Shown here in pieces: positions 24,859 through 37,046 of a stretch of DNA of 64,000 bases (its first letter is position 1; each line of letters opens with the position of its first letter). The notes under the pieces are model-generated. The model saw only the letters and a program-made list of their open reading frames with translations, had not been told where the DNA came from and did not search any database. Source of the stretch: Drosophila miranda (taxonomy: Eukaryota; Arthropoda; Insecta; Diptera; Drosophilidae); contig NC_046675.1 of the NCBI RefSeq assembly GCF_003369915.1, forward strand, positions 21,390,001-21,454,000. Reading direction: 5' to 3'. The position numbers and the translations under genes were made by a program.

Positions 24859-25032
24859 TTTCATAAAATTTCAAATAAACACAGATTTTTTATAAAACAA
24901 TGTATAAAAGTGTTTTTATTTTAATATAAAATACTTGTTGCATAAAAACGATAAATTAAGTATAATGTGCAATTAATACTTGCGTTTAGCGTTAATCTCT
25001 AGAATGTATATGTAACATTGTTCTAGTTGCAT

Positions 25033-26959
25033 TTAAATGCGAGCCCGTTGCAAAGCTAAGGCTGGATAAAGAAGCATGATTCCGCCGGCGATATATGTGA
25101 TTTTTGAGCCCACACACCAAAAGGCTGCAATGATTCAAGAGTTAAGATAAAATCAGAAACAAATTAAATCTATACTTGCCTATGGAGCCCACCACAGGGC
25201 CAAGCGCACGAGCTAAGGCGCCCAGAGAACGGAATATGCCTAATACTGAACCTTTTTGATCATCGTTACCGTACTTCGACACCAAGGTGGTCAGGCAGGT
25301 CACCGCAAAGGCTGTAGAGATGGCGAACAGAATCATTCCAGCGTAGAGCATTCCACTGCCCTCGGCTAGGCCAACTAATACAAAGGCGGGTACTATCAGA
25401 TATAGACTAAAAATGGCATAGCTCTTGATCTTGGCATCGGGAAGACGACGCACAACCGATCCCTGAATCAAAGTCATAATAACACCTACAAAATAAATGA
25501 TTAATGAATAAAGAATATGAAATATCCAAAGGGTATGAATTTCACCTGTTGTGAGAAACATTTTCGCTTGATCCATGGAGGTGTAACCAAACTTGTGATA
25601 CATCAGGAATGTGACGGTGAATTCCAAGCCCGAATACAAGAACAAATATAAAAAGTATATCAATCCTATGGATCGCAAGGCGTCCGTATCTTTTTTGGGC
25701 ACATTTTTGATGGCAGCAAATCTGTGAATTGAATAATTATTAGGAAATCCATTCGTAATCGTATGAAAGTGTTTCCTTGTAACTAGTTTTAATCAAAGGA
25801 ATTACCAGCAAATGCTAGCTGATAAGACAATCAAACAAACGTGCTGAAGTGCCCGGCCTGATAACGAGCGTAGCGTCACGCTTGGCCGGTAACCAGTCAA
25901 GCGGGTTTGTTGCAATTCAATTAACTTAGTCACACGACTGGTTTGCAAGACATGCTAATTAAATCATGAATTACCTAAATATGGATGAGACGTTGAGCAA
26001 CTGCAAGCCGTAGGACAGGGCGGATGAGATCTCCTTAACACGTTTCTCCTGAAAATATCAAATCATTTTGTATAGAAGCTACAGATTTAGTTTTAGTAGC
26101 AAATGATCTCACCTTTGGCAGGGTCTCTCGCAGACAGCAGGATAGCACCAGGAGATCGCCCAGAGCTAGACCCAGGGCCAGGAGGGATGGAAGCACAAAC
26201 CAAGCTCCACCACTCGCTGATTTATTTGAGAATATGGCAAACATGGCACCAATCATCGGTCCCACAATGAAACCCAACGAGAAGGCCACACCAACCAGGG
26301 CCATGCCGCGGCCTCTGGTCTTCACGCTAGACACATCCGTGATGACCGACATGCAGAGCGAAATGTTGCCCTTGCTGATTCCCCCGACGAAACGTGCCAG
26401 GACGAACAGGGCAAAATTGCTGGAGCAGGCCCAGAGTAGATACGAAAGAGCAATGCCAGACTGTGTTTTTGGTGGATAAAAGAAATGATTGCTGACCCAG
26501 ATTAGATGAGCATACACCTACCGCACACACAAGTAGAACGGGTTTGCGTCCATAGTAATCCGAGAGGCCTCCCACAATTGGGCTGGCCAGAAATTGCAAG
26601 AAACTAAACATTGAGCCTAGGAATCCGCCAAACAGCACCGATATATAGCGCTCTGGGGCACCAAGCAGCTGCTGGAACCAGCGTATTCTCTCCGTAAGCA
26701 CATTATACAAACCGGAACTATCATTGACGCGATAATACTCCAGAAGCGACGGAAGCAGCGGCAAAATGATGGTGAATGCGAGCAAATCAAAAAGCAGCGA
26801 TACGAATATGATGTATATCATAGGGTCACTCTTTTCCTTTGGTTCGGCATTCTTGGTGGCTTCCTTGCCTTGTTGCTGCCCATCGTTATTGTTGTTGGTG
26901 ATCTGCTGAGAGTCTGCTCTTATTTCCGGTGTGTGGAGGCGACTTCTTATGGTGGCCAT
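25033..26959 (-). CDS. rtet: Major facilitator superfamily transporter, tetracycline-resistance-like (MFSD10 type)
   Basis: Minus-strand exons 26522-26959, 26113-26460, 25975-26048, 25546-25721, 25180-25485 and 25033-25124 give 477 aa. A polar N-tail precedes about twelve membrane helices. The MFS signature loop GGLSDYYGRKPVL lies between helices 2 and 3, and ARFVGGISKGN and GVAFSLGFIVGPMIG follow. The family resembles bacterial tetracycline exporters and human MFSD10; substrate in flies unclear. The last intron uses a GC donor (GCAAGT at 25179-25174); only this keeps the frame into the final AFWCVGSKITYIAGG helix. ATG 26959 is chosen over upstream non-ATG codons. Divergent from Sec15. Confidence 0.9.
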
Positions 26960-27431
26960 GTTTGTTCTTTTGATTGCGGCCGTGATTGCGTGCGTGTACA
27001 AAACTTTATGCTGCTTTTACTTCAACATAACTGTATCTCGGCGTAACTGGCCAACGGCTTGGCCCCAACAAAACAGAGACGCGGAATGCTCCCCAAAAGC
27101 AACCCGCCACCAGAAGTGAAAGTTGAAGCGCAACAGCTGTTTGGCGGCGGCCTACCACGGTCAGACATGGCATAAGCCAATTATCAAATTATTAATAGGC
27201 AATTATCAGCTAGTAAACATTACACTACAGGTGTAATTTCAGACAAAATATTTTTAAAACATTCAACAACTTGTTGCTTGAACGTGTATTTCTACCAAAA
27301 AACAGTACTGTACAGTTTTGCATGGAACAGCTACTGTTGCTACTGGCAGTTACCAACACTTAAAAACAATAGGCAGAAAAGGAAATTGTTCATAAATTTG
27401 TTAAATAAAATCTCAGTACGACTTTAAAAAA
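26960..27431. promoter_or_regulatory. Shared 472-bp divergent promoter region of rtet and Sec15
   Basis: The start codons of rtet (minus) and Sec15 (plus) are 472 bp apart. The interval is AT-rich with no perfect motif-1 or DRE site and no copy of the dispersed repeat, in contrast to five other promoters in this window. Coordinated or shared regulation is an inference from position only. Confidence 0.5.
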
Positions 27432-29847
27432 ATGTCAAAGGTGACCGTGCAAGACATAGAAGCCGTTGATGATTACTGGGGACCCACATTCCGCTCCATC
27501 CTAGAAGGTAAGTTTGCCTTAACCGAAAAACCAATTTGTTTACGCCCTCAGCCAATGGAATTTTCGGTCATATCCGCAGGGAATAATACAAAACTGATTA
27601 GCGAACAATTGGATCAGCGGATACGCAGCCATGACAAGGAAATCGAACGGATATGCAACCTGTATTACCAGGGATTCATTGATTCCATCCAGGAGCTGTT
27701 GCAGGTGCGAACACAGGCCAAGCAGCTGCACGATGAAGTCCACTCGCTGGACACATCGCTGCGGCAGATCAGTGCCTCACTCATCCAACAGGGGAATGAG
27801 CTGGTGCGGGCACGTCAAATCGAATCCAATCTGGCCAGTGCCATCGAGGCACTCAAATCCTGTCTGCCAGCCCTCGAGTGTTACATGAAGTTCACACAAC
27901 AGGCCAAGAACAAACAATACTATCAGGCGCTGCGCACGCTGGAGACCCTGGAAACGGAGCACTTGTCGCGTTTGAAGCGACACAACTATCGCTTTGCCAC
28001 TCAGATGCAGATCCAGATTCCAATCATCAAGGAAAACATACGCAAGTCCTCGGCCTTAGATTTTCGCGAGTTCCTGGAGAACATCCGAAAGTTCTCGCCG
28101 CGCATTGGCGAGCTGGCGATTACCCACACCAAGGAGTTGCAAAAGCGTGACATAAATGCCATCATCAAAGATCACATGCAGCAGGCAAATGGCGGTGCAG
28201 CCGGTGCGGGTGGCGACGACGATGGCGGCAATGTGAGTGCCCAGGATCTGATTGATTTCTCGCCCATCTACCGGTGTCTGCACATCTACATGGTACTGGG
28301 CCAGAGGGAGTACTTCGAGAAGGATTACCGTCAGCAGCGTCGCGACCAGGCCAAATTGGTGCTCCAACCGCCACCCAACATGCACGACAACCTGGAGGCC
28401 TACAAAACGTACATTTGCGCCATTGTCGGTTTCTTTGTGGTGGAGGATCATGTCAAGAATACGGCTGGGGATGTGGTAACCAGTAGTTATCTAGAGGAGC
28501 TGTGGTCCAACTCCCTGACAAAGTTTGTCAACGAGATTAGCATGAGCTCGTCTTCCTGCACCGATCCCAATATATTGCTGCGCATCAAGAACCTCATCAT
28601 GCTGTCCATCAACAGCTTCAAGTGCTACGGCTACACCGTGAACATTCTGTGGGAGCTACTGCACAATATGCGTGATCATTACAACGAGGTGAGGAGCATA
28701 CGAATTGTATTCTCGAACATTCCACATCTCTTTTGTTTAGGTGCTGCTGCAACGATGGGTTCATGTCTTTCGCGACATCCTCGACAAGGAGCAGTTCCTG
28801 CCGATGGTTGTGCAAAACGTTGAGGAGTACGAGAGCATCATTGAGCGTTTTCCCTTCCACTCGGAGCAGCTGGAGAATGCGCCGTTTCCCAAGAAGTTTC
28901 CGTTCTCGCGCATGGTGCCGGAGGTCTACCATCAGGCCAAAGAGTTTATGTACGCCTGCATGAAGTTTGCCGAAGAGCTGACCCTCTCCCCCAACGAGGT
29001 GGCTGCCATGGTGCGGAAGGCGGCCAATTTGCTGCTCACCCGCAGCTTTAGCGGCTGTCTGTCCGTGGTGTTCCGACAGCCCAGCATCACGCTGACACAG
29101 CTCATACAGATCATCATCGACACGCAGTACTTGGAGAAGGCAGGACCGTTCCTCGATGAGTTCGTCTGTCACATGACCAACACGGAGAGGAGCGTGTCCC
29201 AGACGCCCTCGGCCATGTTCCATGTGGCGCGCCAGGATGCCGAGAAGCAGGTGGGCCTGCGCATCTGCTCCAAGATTGATGAGTTCTTCGAGCTGAGTGC
29301 CTACGATTGGCTGCTGGTGGAGCCTCCGGGCATAGCTTCCGCTTTCATTACGGACATGATTTCGTACCTCAAAAGCACCTTTGACAGCTTTGCCTTTAAG
29401 CTACCGCACATTGCCCAGGCCGCCTGTCGTCGCACCTTCGAGCACATTGCGGATAAGATCTACTCGATCATGTACGACGAGGATGTCAAGCAGATATCCA
29501 CGGGTGCCCTCACCCAGATCAATTTGGATCTGATGCAGTGCGAGTTCTTTGCGGCCTCTGAGCCAGTGCCCGGCCTCAAGGAGGGAGAACTGAGCAAGAA
29601 TTTCCTGCGCAATCGACAGCTGCTGGATCTACTGATCCTGGAGGAGTGGAGCACATATTTCCACGACTATGGCAAGCAGGAGAATCGCTATCATCTAGTG
29701 CAGCCGCAGTCCATCATTGTGATACTCGAGAAGATACGCGAAGCGGACAAGAAGCCCATATTCTCGCTGGTGCGAAAGAACGACAAGAAAAAGCTGCTGG
29801 AGACGGTGCTAAAGCAGCTAAAGCACATAGCCGAAAGGCAGAACTAA
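27432..29847 (+). CDS. Sec15: Sec15 exocyst subunit (EXOC6)
   Basis: Exons 27432-27507, 27580-28688 and 28741-29847 give 763 aa. The N-terminal block KVTVQDIEAVDDYWGPTFRS and HDKEIERICNLYYQGFID, and the C-terminal Rab-binding Sec15 domain (VRKAANLLLTRSFSGCLS, HIADKIYSIMYDEDV), are near-identical to fly Sec15. Sec15 tethers exocytic and recycling vesicles and is an effector of Rab11, whose gene lies 4 kb to the left. Intron 1 is 72 nt, a multiple of three with no stop. I treat it as an intron because the donor GTAAGT and acceptor CCGCAG are good and its removal restores the conserved ILEGNNTK junction. Confidence 0.97.
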
Positions 29848-30332
29848 TCGATTTTAAGGGATCGGTGATCCCTGCTGAAATAAATATACACTCCTTGGCT
29901 TAGTTTTATATATGTACTCGTTTGCACGCAAGTAGCTTTTTATTTGTTGGCTAATTTGAGTTTTCATATGGAAAAAGTATTTAATTCTCGCCTCCTTTTG
30001 ATTCTATTTGTTTTTATAAAAGACAAATTTCAATTGAAACATCTTTCCGGGCGCCCGTTGAACGTGTAAAATTGTATTTTGAATTTTGTTTTTTTTTTAT
30101 GTACAAAAAGCGATATAATTTGTTTTACGTTTTGCCTACGTGATGCGGGGAGGGGTGTGGAAAGATACAAAAACGGAAAAAAAAAAAAAAACAAAGAACG
30201 AAGGGCTAATAACAAATTGTATATAATTATAAGATGTATGTATATGTGTGTGTGTGTGGGTATATTCCGCAAAAAGTTGTAGTAAAACTAATTTCTATGT
30301 TACGTATATATATATTGTTTGTGTCGCTTTTG
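29848..30332. other. 3' UTRs of the convergent Sec15 and TBC1D22 genes
   Basis: An AATAAA at about 29879 is a likely Sec15 polyadenylation signal. A/T homopolymers and a TG microsatellite (about 30240-30262) follow, leading to the TBC1D22 stop at 30333. No coding sequence recognised. Confidence 0.55.
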
Positions 30333-32678
30333 TCAACTCTTCGTTTCCAAATGCTTGGGTGCATCCGCGTAGGTGAACTTCAAGCGAAATGCCTCAGCAA
30401 GCAATACATTTATTTGGCGATCGGACCAGTTATGTGTTGGCAGATTTTGTAGCAGCAACATGAGACCCTGTCCAGGGGGAAAAATTCCATAAATTAACAA
30501 ACCACTAAAACCAAATCGTGTTTCTCTATTGGAAACTCACTTGAAAATCGTTCTGTTGCATTAGCTGCTCCTTCCAGTGCAGCAGGAAGGCCGCACACAC
30601 GTACAAATGGAACAGGGCAAAGCCATCGGATTCAGCCAGATATGTGTCCCACAATCGAATGGTGCAATGGAGTGGCAGTTCGCGTGTCAGCAAATTATTC
30701 ATCCAACGAAATGAGAATTGCAGATAGTCAACGCCATGCGTCTGTAAGTGACGATGCAGATTTACTGGAAAAATAAACAAAAAAATACACAATTAAATGT
30801 AAGTAAAGAAGATAATTAGGGGCCAAAACATGGAGTGGCATGGCACACATTTTGATGGCTGTATGGCTTGGCTTTAGGTTATCAGACAGCATACAAATCT
30901 ATCCCGAGAGAGACGTTTATCTTATCATATCTCCAAACATATATATCTCTATCTATATTTCCTCACTTATCAAAGATCACTCACTCACCGTCTATGCGCT
31001 GTATAAGATCCTTGAGTTGATTGACCTTCTCCTGTATGCCCAACTGGGCAAAGATATAGTTGTCCTGTATACAGTCGAGAAACTTGGATAGACACCAAAA
31101 GGAATCCGCTTCGATGATGTTGCGCGTCTCCTCCGCCAGTGTGGACATGTCGAACTTCTCGAGATCTGTGTTGGGCGTCAAGGCCTCCTGCAGAAACACA
31201 ATAAAGAACGGGGTGACCAGATCGTTGATGCCCTGCACATAGCCCGAGGCTGGATGACGTATGGCCCAAATGAAGAGCACTCGCTCGAACATCTCTTGGA
31301 CGAGCTGCTGCTGGAAGAGCGGTATCTGTGGATTCATGCGCGGCACATCGATATGTATCTGACGATACGTGTCCTGCTGTGTCTCGTCCTGGCTGTCCAC
31401 CCTAAAGTAGTTGTGTCTCAAATCCTGATAGCCCTGACGCTTGCTCTCCAGCACCGCCATTCGTCGCTCGCTCGAGGGGGGCAGATATTTCGACAGCAGT
31501 CGCCAGCTTACGGCGCGCATCTGTGTAATGGCAGAGAAATTTAATTGAATTACACACACACAATCGCAGGGGCCGGGGCTGGGGCTTACCCTGCGAGGCA
31601 CTCCCGACCAGCTGAGCTTCTTCAGGGCCACCAAATCCAATTGCGGCGAGTCGAGTAGCACCTGAAACTTTTCAATTTTCGTCTCATATTCGCCGTCCTG
31701 TGAGTTGGAGCTGATCTTCTGCAGTTGCGGTCGCCCGGGATAGTTTCTTAAACGTGATCTGTGAAAGGCAATTCGATTAATATTCAGTTCACTCTGCGGT
31801 GCACTTGTTTCGACGCCTGTCCACATGACTGTGGGAGAAAGTTGCACTGTGGCATTCCTCTTTCTCACAACTGAATCTTCGATTATACTTGGGTTACATC
31901 ATTTAGTAACTAAGGACAGATGCGGGCCCACACCCATCCCACATCACTTGTTTAAACAACTGTGGGGCTCTTGCTCGACTCTTGCAGCGCTGAACTTTCT
32001 ATTTAACTTCCCATTTGTGCACGCGCCTCACCTGTTCTCATTACTGTCTGGCAGCGATCGCCGGCGCTCTTCCCTATTCTCTTCCGGGGTACTTCTGGAG
32101 CTCGAGGTCTGGTCCGCACTGCCACAGTCGTTGGCCCTTGGTGTGTTGTGGTTTTGATTGCTTCGCGAGTGCGTTTCAATCACATTCAGTGCCGCCGTTT
32201 GTGACATTTGCCGCGATATGCGAGTGCCGTCTATAGAGAGGGAATCCGGAAATTTAAACCAATTAACCGATAAGACCGATAAGCTGCAATTACCAACGCC
32301 GGCTCCAGCTGCGGCCGCTGCTGCTGCTGCCTCTGAGCTGCTGATGATGCAGAACTCGTCGTCGCCCGTGTCCCAGGCATCGCTCACCGACTGCTGATAG
32401 TCTCGAAAGGTGGACACCATGCCACTGCCGATGGCCTGTCGATGACCTGTCGCCGCGAACCCGGGCGCGAGATCTCTTTTGGGACTGGGTCGTCCGGGGA
32501 CTCTCCGTCCGCTGTTTTTCCAAAAGGTTGAGTTTGCGTTAGCCAAGGTGTTCACTGGCGTTGCTCCGGCGTTACGTGTTCCACTGATTGCTTCGGCTGT
32601 TACGGCGGCTGCGAATGCTGTTCCTGTTCTTACTGCTGTTGGCGTTTTTTCTGGACCTTGTTCTACATTATTATCCAT
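30333..32678 (-). CDS. TBC1 domain family member 22 (Rab GTPase-activating protein)
   Basis: Minus-strand exons 32294-32678, 32032-32230, 31590-31758, 30989-31520, 30541-30764 and 30333-30467 give 547 aa. Residues 1-250 are low-complexity and include an Ala run. The TBC domain follows: KKLSWSGVPRR, the arginine-finger block QDTYRQIHIDVPRMNP, IRHPASGYVQGINDLVTPFF (with the catalytic-glutamine YVQG), and FRWMNNLLTRELPL. It is a probable Rab GAP at Golgi membranes and resembles human TBC1D22A/B; D. melanogaster counterpart probably CG5745. Intron 1 (32231-32293) is 63 nt, frame-preserving and stop-free. The promoter has a perfect GGTCACACTG at 32747-32756 on the minus strand, followed by repeat copy E. 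Confidence 0.92.
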
Positions 32679-32746
32679 TATACGTCCCCTCTTATAACAA
32701 AAATAACCCAGTCTTCGATGTCAGCGTCATTATTTTGCATCCACAG

Positions 32747-32756
32747 CAGTGTGACC
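32747..32756 (-). promoter_or_regulatory. GGTCACACTG motif of the TBC1D22 promoter
   Basis: The plus strand reads CAGTGTGACC, placing a perfect GGTCACACTG 69 bp upstream of the TBC1D22 ATG and directly at the edge of repeat copy E, the same geometry as at 14-3-3epsilon. Confidence 0.75.
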
Positions 32757-33030
32757 ACAGTGTACCGAAACATACCGTCTCATTTAAAAAATATACCGTA
32801 AATGTACCAAAGCCCACTTAAACCTCCTTTATTTAAACAGTATAACAACTTTAGTTAAACCGCGGAAAATTATACTAATACTCTTGCAGGTACATCATAT
32901 CACTTATCTTTGATTAAAAAAAGGACCAAAAAGGTGAAAAGATAACCTTAACTGCGCTAAAATTCTTCAAGTTTCATCATTTTCGTGGAGAGTATTTCAA
33001 TACCCACTCTCTGTCCATGATCGACATGAT
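32757..33030 (+). repeat. Dispersed repeat family, copy E, between TBC1D22 and Ufl1
   Basis: Begins CAGTGTACCGAAACATACCG next to the TBC1D22 motif-1 site, then AAAATATACCGTAAATGTACC, CCTCCTTTATTTAAACAG, TGCGCTAAAATTCTTC, TTTTCGTGGAGAGTATTTC and AATACCCACTCTCTGTCC. These blocks appear in the same order as in copies A, C and D. The far half of the unit is missing. It fills the interval where D. melanogaster synteny appears to break. Confidence 0.75.
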
Positions 33031-33118
33031 ATGCGGCTCATTAATATATATATACATATACCTAAATACCATAAATACAAATTTTTTTTGAAATGGAAGA
33101 CTTCTGATTGCCTCCTGC

Positions 33119-33128
33119 GGTCACACTG
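33119..33128 (+). promoter_or_regulatory. GGTCACACTG motif of the Ufl1 promoter
   Basis: A perfect plus-strand GGTCACACTG lies 76 bp upstream of the Ufl1 ATG. Unlike the TBC1D22 site, it is about 90 bp from the repeat copy rather than contiguous with it. Confidence 0.75.
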
Positions 33129-33203
33129 CGTGCACTTTTGTTGACGTTTCAAGTTTTTCCACTTTAGATTTCCATATTTACTAAATTTAGCAATCAAATA
33201 GAA

Positions 33204-36153
33204 ATGGGCAGCGACTGGGATGAGATAAAGCGCCTGGCAGCGGACTTTCAGAAAGCCCAGCTTACTTCAACACTGCAGAAGTAAGTATGCGAATTGGAAT
33301 TTAATTCCACTTGATTCGACCCTCCTACATTTATCATTGAAAGGCTTTCCGAACGCAATTGCGTGGAGATTGTGACGCTGCTGCTGGAAAAGCAGCTGCT
33401 CGAGGTGGTGTTCACCAACGATGGCAAGGAGTACATTACGCCAGATCACTTGGAGCGCGAGATCCAGGACGAGCTGTATGCGAATGGAGGCCGCGCCAAT
33501 CTGGTAGAGGTTAGCAGGACGTTGAATGTGGATCTGTCCCGAATTGTGGCACTGGCTGAGCGCATTGCGGCTGAGAATCCCCTGGTGCATCTGGTGCTGG
33601 GCCAGCTAATCGACGAGGACTACATCAGCCACATTGCCCAGGAGATCAATGAGAAGCTTGCGTTGCGTGGCGAAATATCCATTTCCGATTTGGCCTCTCA
33701 GTTTGATTTGCCATCGGAGTTTCTGCAGCAGGATGTGGTGGAGAAGCACCTGGGCAAAATCATCAAGGGCCGTCAAGACGCGACCAATCCGCGAGTCTTC
33801 TTCACCCAGGCCTACATCCAGCGATGCAAGGCGAAAATACGCGGTGCTCTGGCGGCCATCACCAGGCCCACAAATGTGGCTGTAATTCTGCAGCAGATTA
33901 ACGTGCAGGAAAAGATCTTTCACTCATTGCTAGATGAGATCTCGCCTGCCGGGCAGGTGACCTCAAAACTGGCCAATGCCCAGTATGTGCCGCACATCTA
34001 TGCCAAGACGCAGGCCGATTGGGTGAACTCCTTCTACAAGCAGAACAGTTTCCTCGAGTACGATGCCATCAACAAGCTGGGCATTTCCGATGCCAAATCC
34101 TACATACGCAAACAATTTCCCAACGAGGAGTTCTTGTTCCTGAAGCGCGTGGCTCTGGGCGCTCGTCTAGTGGAGCTCACCGTCGTCACGGCCCTCAATG
34201 AGTGCAGTGCCACCAAGCAATACTTGGACTTGACTACCATTCTGCCTTCCAATCTATCGGAGGAGGACATCGAGGAGGTGTTCAGCGCCATTATGGCCCA
34301 GAAGCATAGCAATCCCAGCAATTTTGTCTACCTGGATAGCATCGGTATGCATTTGACTTCCATGATTTAATGGATTCATGGCTCATTCTGTTCGTTCCCC
34401 TTTCAGTGTTCTCGCAGCCGTATCTCACCGAACTGGTGCAGCCGTGCCATGCTCTGGCCGAGGCCCAGGCCAAGGTAGCCATCGACTCGGGCGTCTATCA
34501 GCAGTTTATTGTGGAGAAGACTCTGGCTCAGAAGGGTAACGCTTCCTTCCAGGACCAGGATGATGATGGAAAGCTGGACAAGCGCGACGAGCGTAGGAAA
34601 AAGGCGTCCTCTGGCAAAGCCGGTGGCGGCGCCCAGGGACGCGAAACCAAAACTAAGTCAACGAAAAAGCATCAACGACGCAGTGCAGCAGCCCAGAACG
34701 ATTCCGATGACGAGGACGATGTGCAGCATCAGGGCTCCCGAGGAGCAGGCGGTGGCGGCGGAAATAAGAAGACTGTAAAACCATTGGATCTAGTCAAGAC
34801 TGCGGATATCGAAAAGCTCATCAATGCCAGCCTACAGGAGGAGGGTTTGGAACACTTGGCTCCCTCGATTGCAGCTCTTTATCTAAAGTAGGCAGGAATA
34901 AGGGATTACACAGAACATTGCTTTATATTTCTTTATCATTCACAGCCAATTGAATCAGGCAGCGCTGGCCAAGGCCCAGGAGTTGTATGAGGCCACACCT
35001 CAAACGAATCGCCGTCAGACCCATGCCGCCATCCAGGATCGCATCAACACTCTGCTGATAGACATACGGCTGTATGAGAAGGGTCTGAAGCTCTTTAGCC
35101 ACGACACACAGACGCAGCTGGTGAAATATCTGCTCAAATCCCTTGGCAATGATATCTGCAATGAACTATCGCTCTATGTGGCCAGCGAATGCAATCTGAC
35201 GGTGAAGAATACCAGCTTGAATGTGGATCAGCGCATCAAACTGGCCCAAGAGTGCGATGCAGAGTATCGCAGTGCCCTGCTGGAACAAAACAAAGCCCTG
35301 AACAAATCCATAGATGATTTCGAGCTGGCCACGGAGTCGGTGCTGAAAGCCTGCAGCATGATTATCAAAAAGGTGGACAAGAAAAAGGATCGTCTGCTGA
35401 TTGCGGATCACAAAAATAAGCTGCAGCAACAGCTGCTCGACTGCCAAGAGCCAGCCCTGCTGCTCCATCTGGCTGCACTCATATTGTTTACCACAATTAG
35501 TGGCTGCATTTTGCATGCTTCTGGTAAATTCGTCTCTGCCATACTGCAGCACATCCGGGGATCTCTAAGTGACCCACAGAATGACATGCTGCTACGCTAT
35601 CACGGTGTGTATTGATCATTTAATATTACCAAAGATTATACAAGTACCAAGATGTTGCTTGAGGCGTTCTATGGCCCCGTAGACCGTCTCTAACGGCTTC
35701 GACCTTAGGCTGCTGAGTCGGTCCCCAAATTCCAACAACAATACGCAGTCTTTGGCTTAGAAAAAGACTTAGTTTTTGGTCTTTTGCGGTCTCGGTCCCA
35801 AGAAAGACTAAAAAAATTCTTTTGCCCTAGCGAATGGCTCAAAACGGAATGCCAAATAATACAACAACAAATTGCATGTCCTGGGCATAACGAGGCATAT
35901 TTTCTTCGAGACTGGGACCGAGTATTGGCTTCAAGCATCAGTCTCGTTCTCGAGCATCAATATCTTCCACTTTTATAGTCTTTGTTAATATATTTTCGTA
36001 TTTCTTTTTGCAGATTTGGTGTTGCAAGTGCTGCAGACAGCGCCCGAAAGTGACGATTCCAAAATGGCCCACGAACAATTGCAGATCATGCAGTCGAAGG
36101 TGGTAGAGCTGGCCCAGAACTTTACGCGTGCCTCCGCTTCCAAGGCCGATTAA
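33204..36153 (+). CDS. Ufl1: E3 UFM1-protein ligase 1 homologue
   Basis: Exons 33204-33280, 33344-34344, 34407-34887, 34946-35604 and 36014-36153 give 785 aa. The start MGSDWDEIKRLAADFQKAQL and the winged-helix-rich N-terminal half match Ufl1. A charged Lys/Asp/Gly-rich linker follows at about residues 405-480 (KRDERRKKASSGKAGGG), then the helical C-terminal domain (KVDKKKDRLLIADHKNK, LLHLAALILFTTISGCILH). Ufl1 is the E3 that transfers the ubiquitin-like UFM1 to targets such as ribosomal proteins at the ER, working with DDRGK1 and UFC1. Probably D. melanogaster CG1104. A hAT MITE lies downstream of the gene. Confidence 0.95.
35605..36013 (+). other. Ufl1 intron 4 (409 bp)
   Basis: Unusually long for this gene, whose other introns are about 60 bp. 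It contains imperfect repeats of TCGGTCCC/AGTCTTTGG-type strings near 35715-35810 but nothing I recognise as a named element. Confidence 0.5.
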
Positions 36154-36496
36154 GACCGAGATTTCTCCCTGTCGCCCGTGCTTTCATTTTATCTTAAATT
36201 TCCATTGGTTTTGGTCTGTAATAGATTTTTGTTAAATTTTCATAGTTTATAAATTGTTTTTATTTTTTTTATTGCTATGCACGAAAGTCGAGTCGCCTTG
36301 AATACAATCAGTAAAGTTACAAAAAATGGTTTAAGAGCCTTAAACAGAGTTCCACAATTTATCACTTTGAATGTTTTTTTTCTTTTTAATGTTTATAGGA
36401 AAACAATTGGGGGGGCTTTGGGGTTTTAGGAAAGCGTTTCTTTTCATTCAAGCTCCGAGCACACACATCATTTTTAGGGGGGAGGGGTATACGTAT

Positions 36497-37046
36497 TAGT
36501 GTTGGGTAAACATTGCTCATTTTGGTGAACATGTTCACTTGTTCTTTTTTAGTAAGTGAGTTAACTCACTCATATTGCTCACTTGCTCTCTTAGATTGCT
36601 CAGTTACTCACTTGCTCAGTTGTTCTGTTGCTCACTTGCTCAGTTGCTGACTTGCTCACTCAGTTGTTCATTATTCATGCACAGATGGTTCCAAATTTCA
36701 CTAAACTTTCGAATTAGCGACATACTGAATAGTTGAAAGAGTAAACAGCTTTGCCGGTAATACAAAAAGTGTGAAGTAAACGCAAATATGAGCAACAGCT
36801 GCCAGATCGCGAAATGCCCTTTGAGGAGCAAAATTGCGCAAAAAGTGAGTAGAGAACAAGTGAACAAAAATGAACAAGTGAACAACAAAGAACAAGTGAG
36901 CAAAAAAGAACAAGTGAACAACAAAGAACAAGTGAACAACAAAGAACAAGTGAACAAAAAAGAACAGCTTGGAAGGAACATGTTCAGTTGCTCACTTAAG
37001 TGAACAACTCTTTTTTGTTCACTCACTCATGAGCAACACAACACTA
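36497..37046. mobile_element. Non-autonomous hAT-superfamily element (MITE), 550 bp, with perfect 8-bp TSD
   Basis: The ends are TAGTGTTG at 36497 and CAACACTA at 37046, terminal inverted repeats of hAT type. They are flanked on both sides by the identical 8-mer ATACGTAT (36489-36496 and 37047-37054), the target-site length typical of hAT transposons. The interior is made of short inverted and direct repeats built on CACTTGTTC / GAACAAGTG and GCTCACTTG, resembling the sub-terminal repeats that hAT transposases bind. There is no transposase. The low-complexity translations across it (HLFFV repeats) are by-products. Lies between the 3' ends of Ufl1 and the GCFC gene. Confidence 0.85.

Noticed and set aside
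27508-27579. Treating the first 24 in-frame codons after FRSILEG as Sec15 coding sequence
   Set aside because: Good GTAAGT donor and CAG acceptor, and its removal restores the conserved Sec15 sequence.
36640-37026. 128-codon minus-strand ORF with HLFFV-type repeats
   Set aside because: It lies wholly inside the hAT MITE and simply reads its short repeats.
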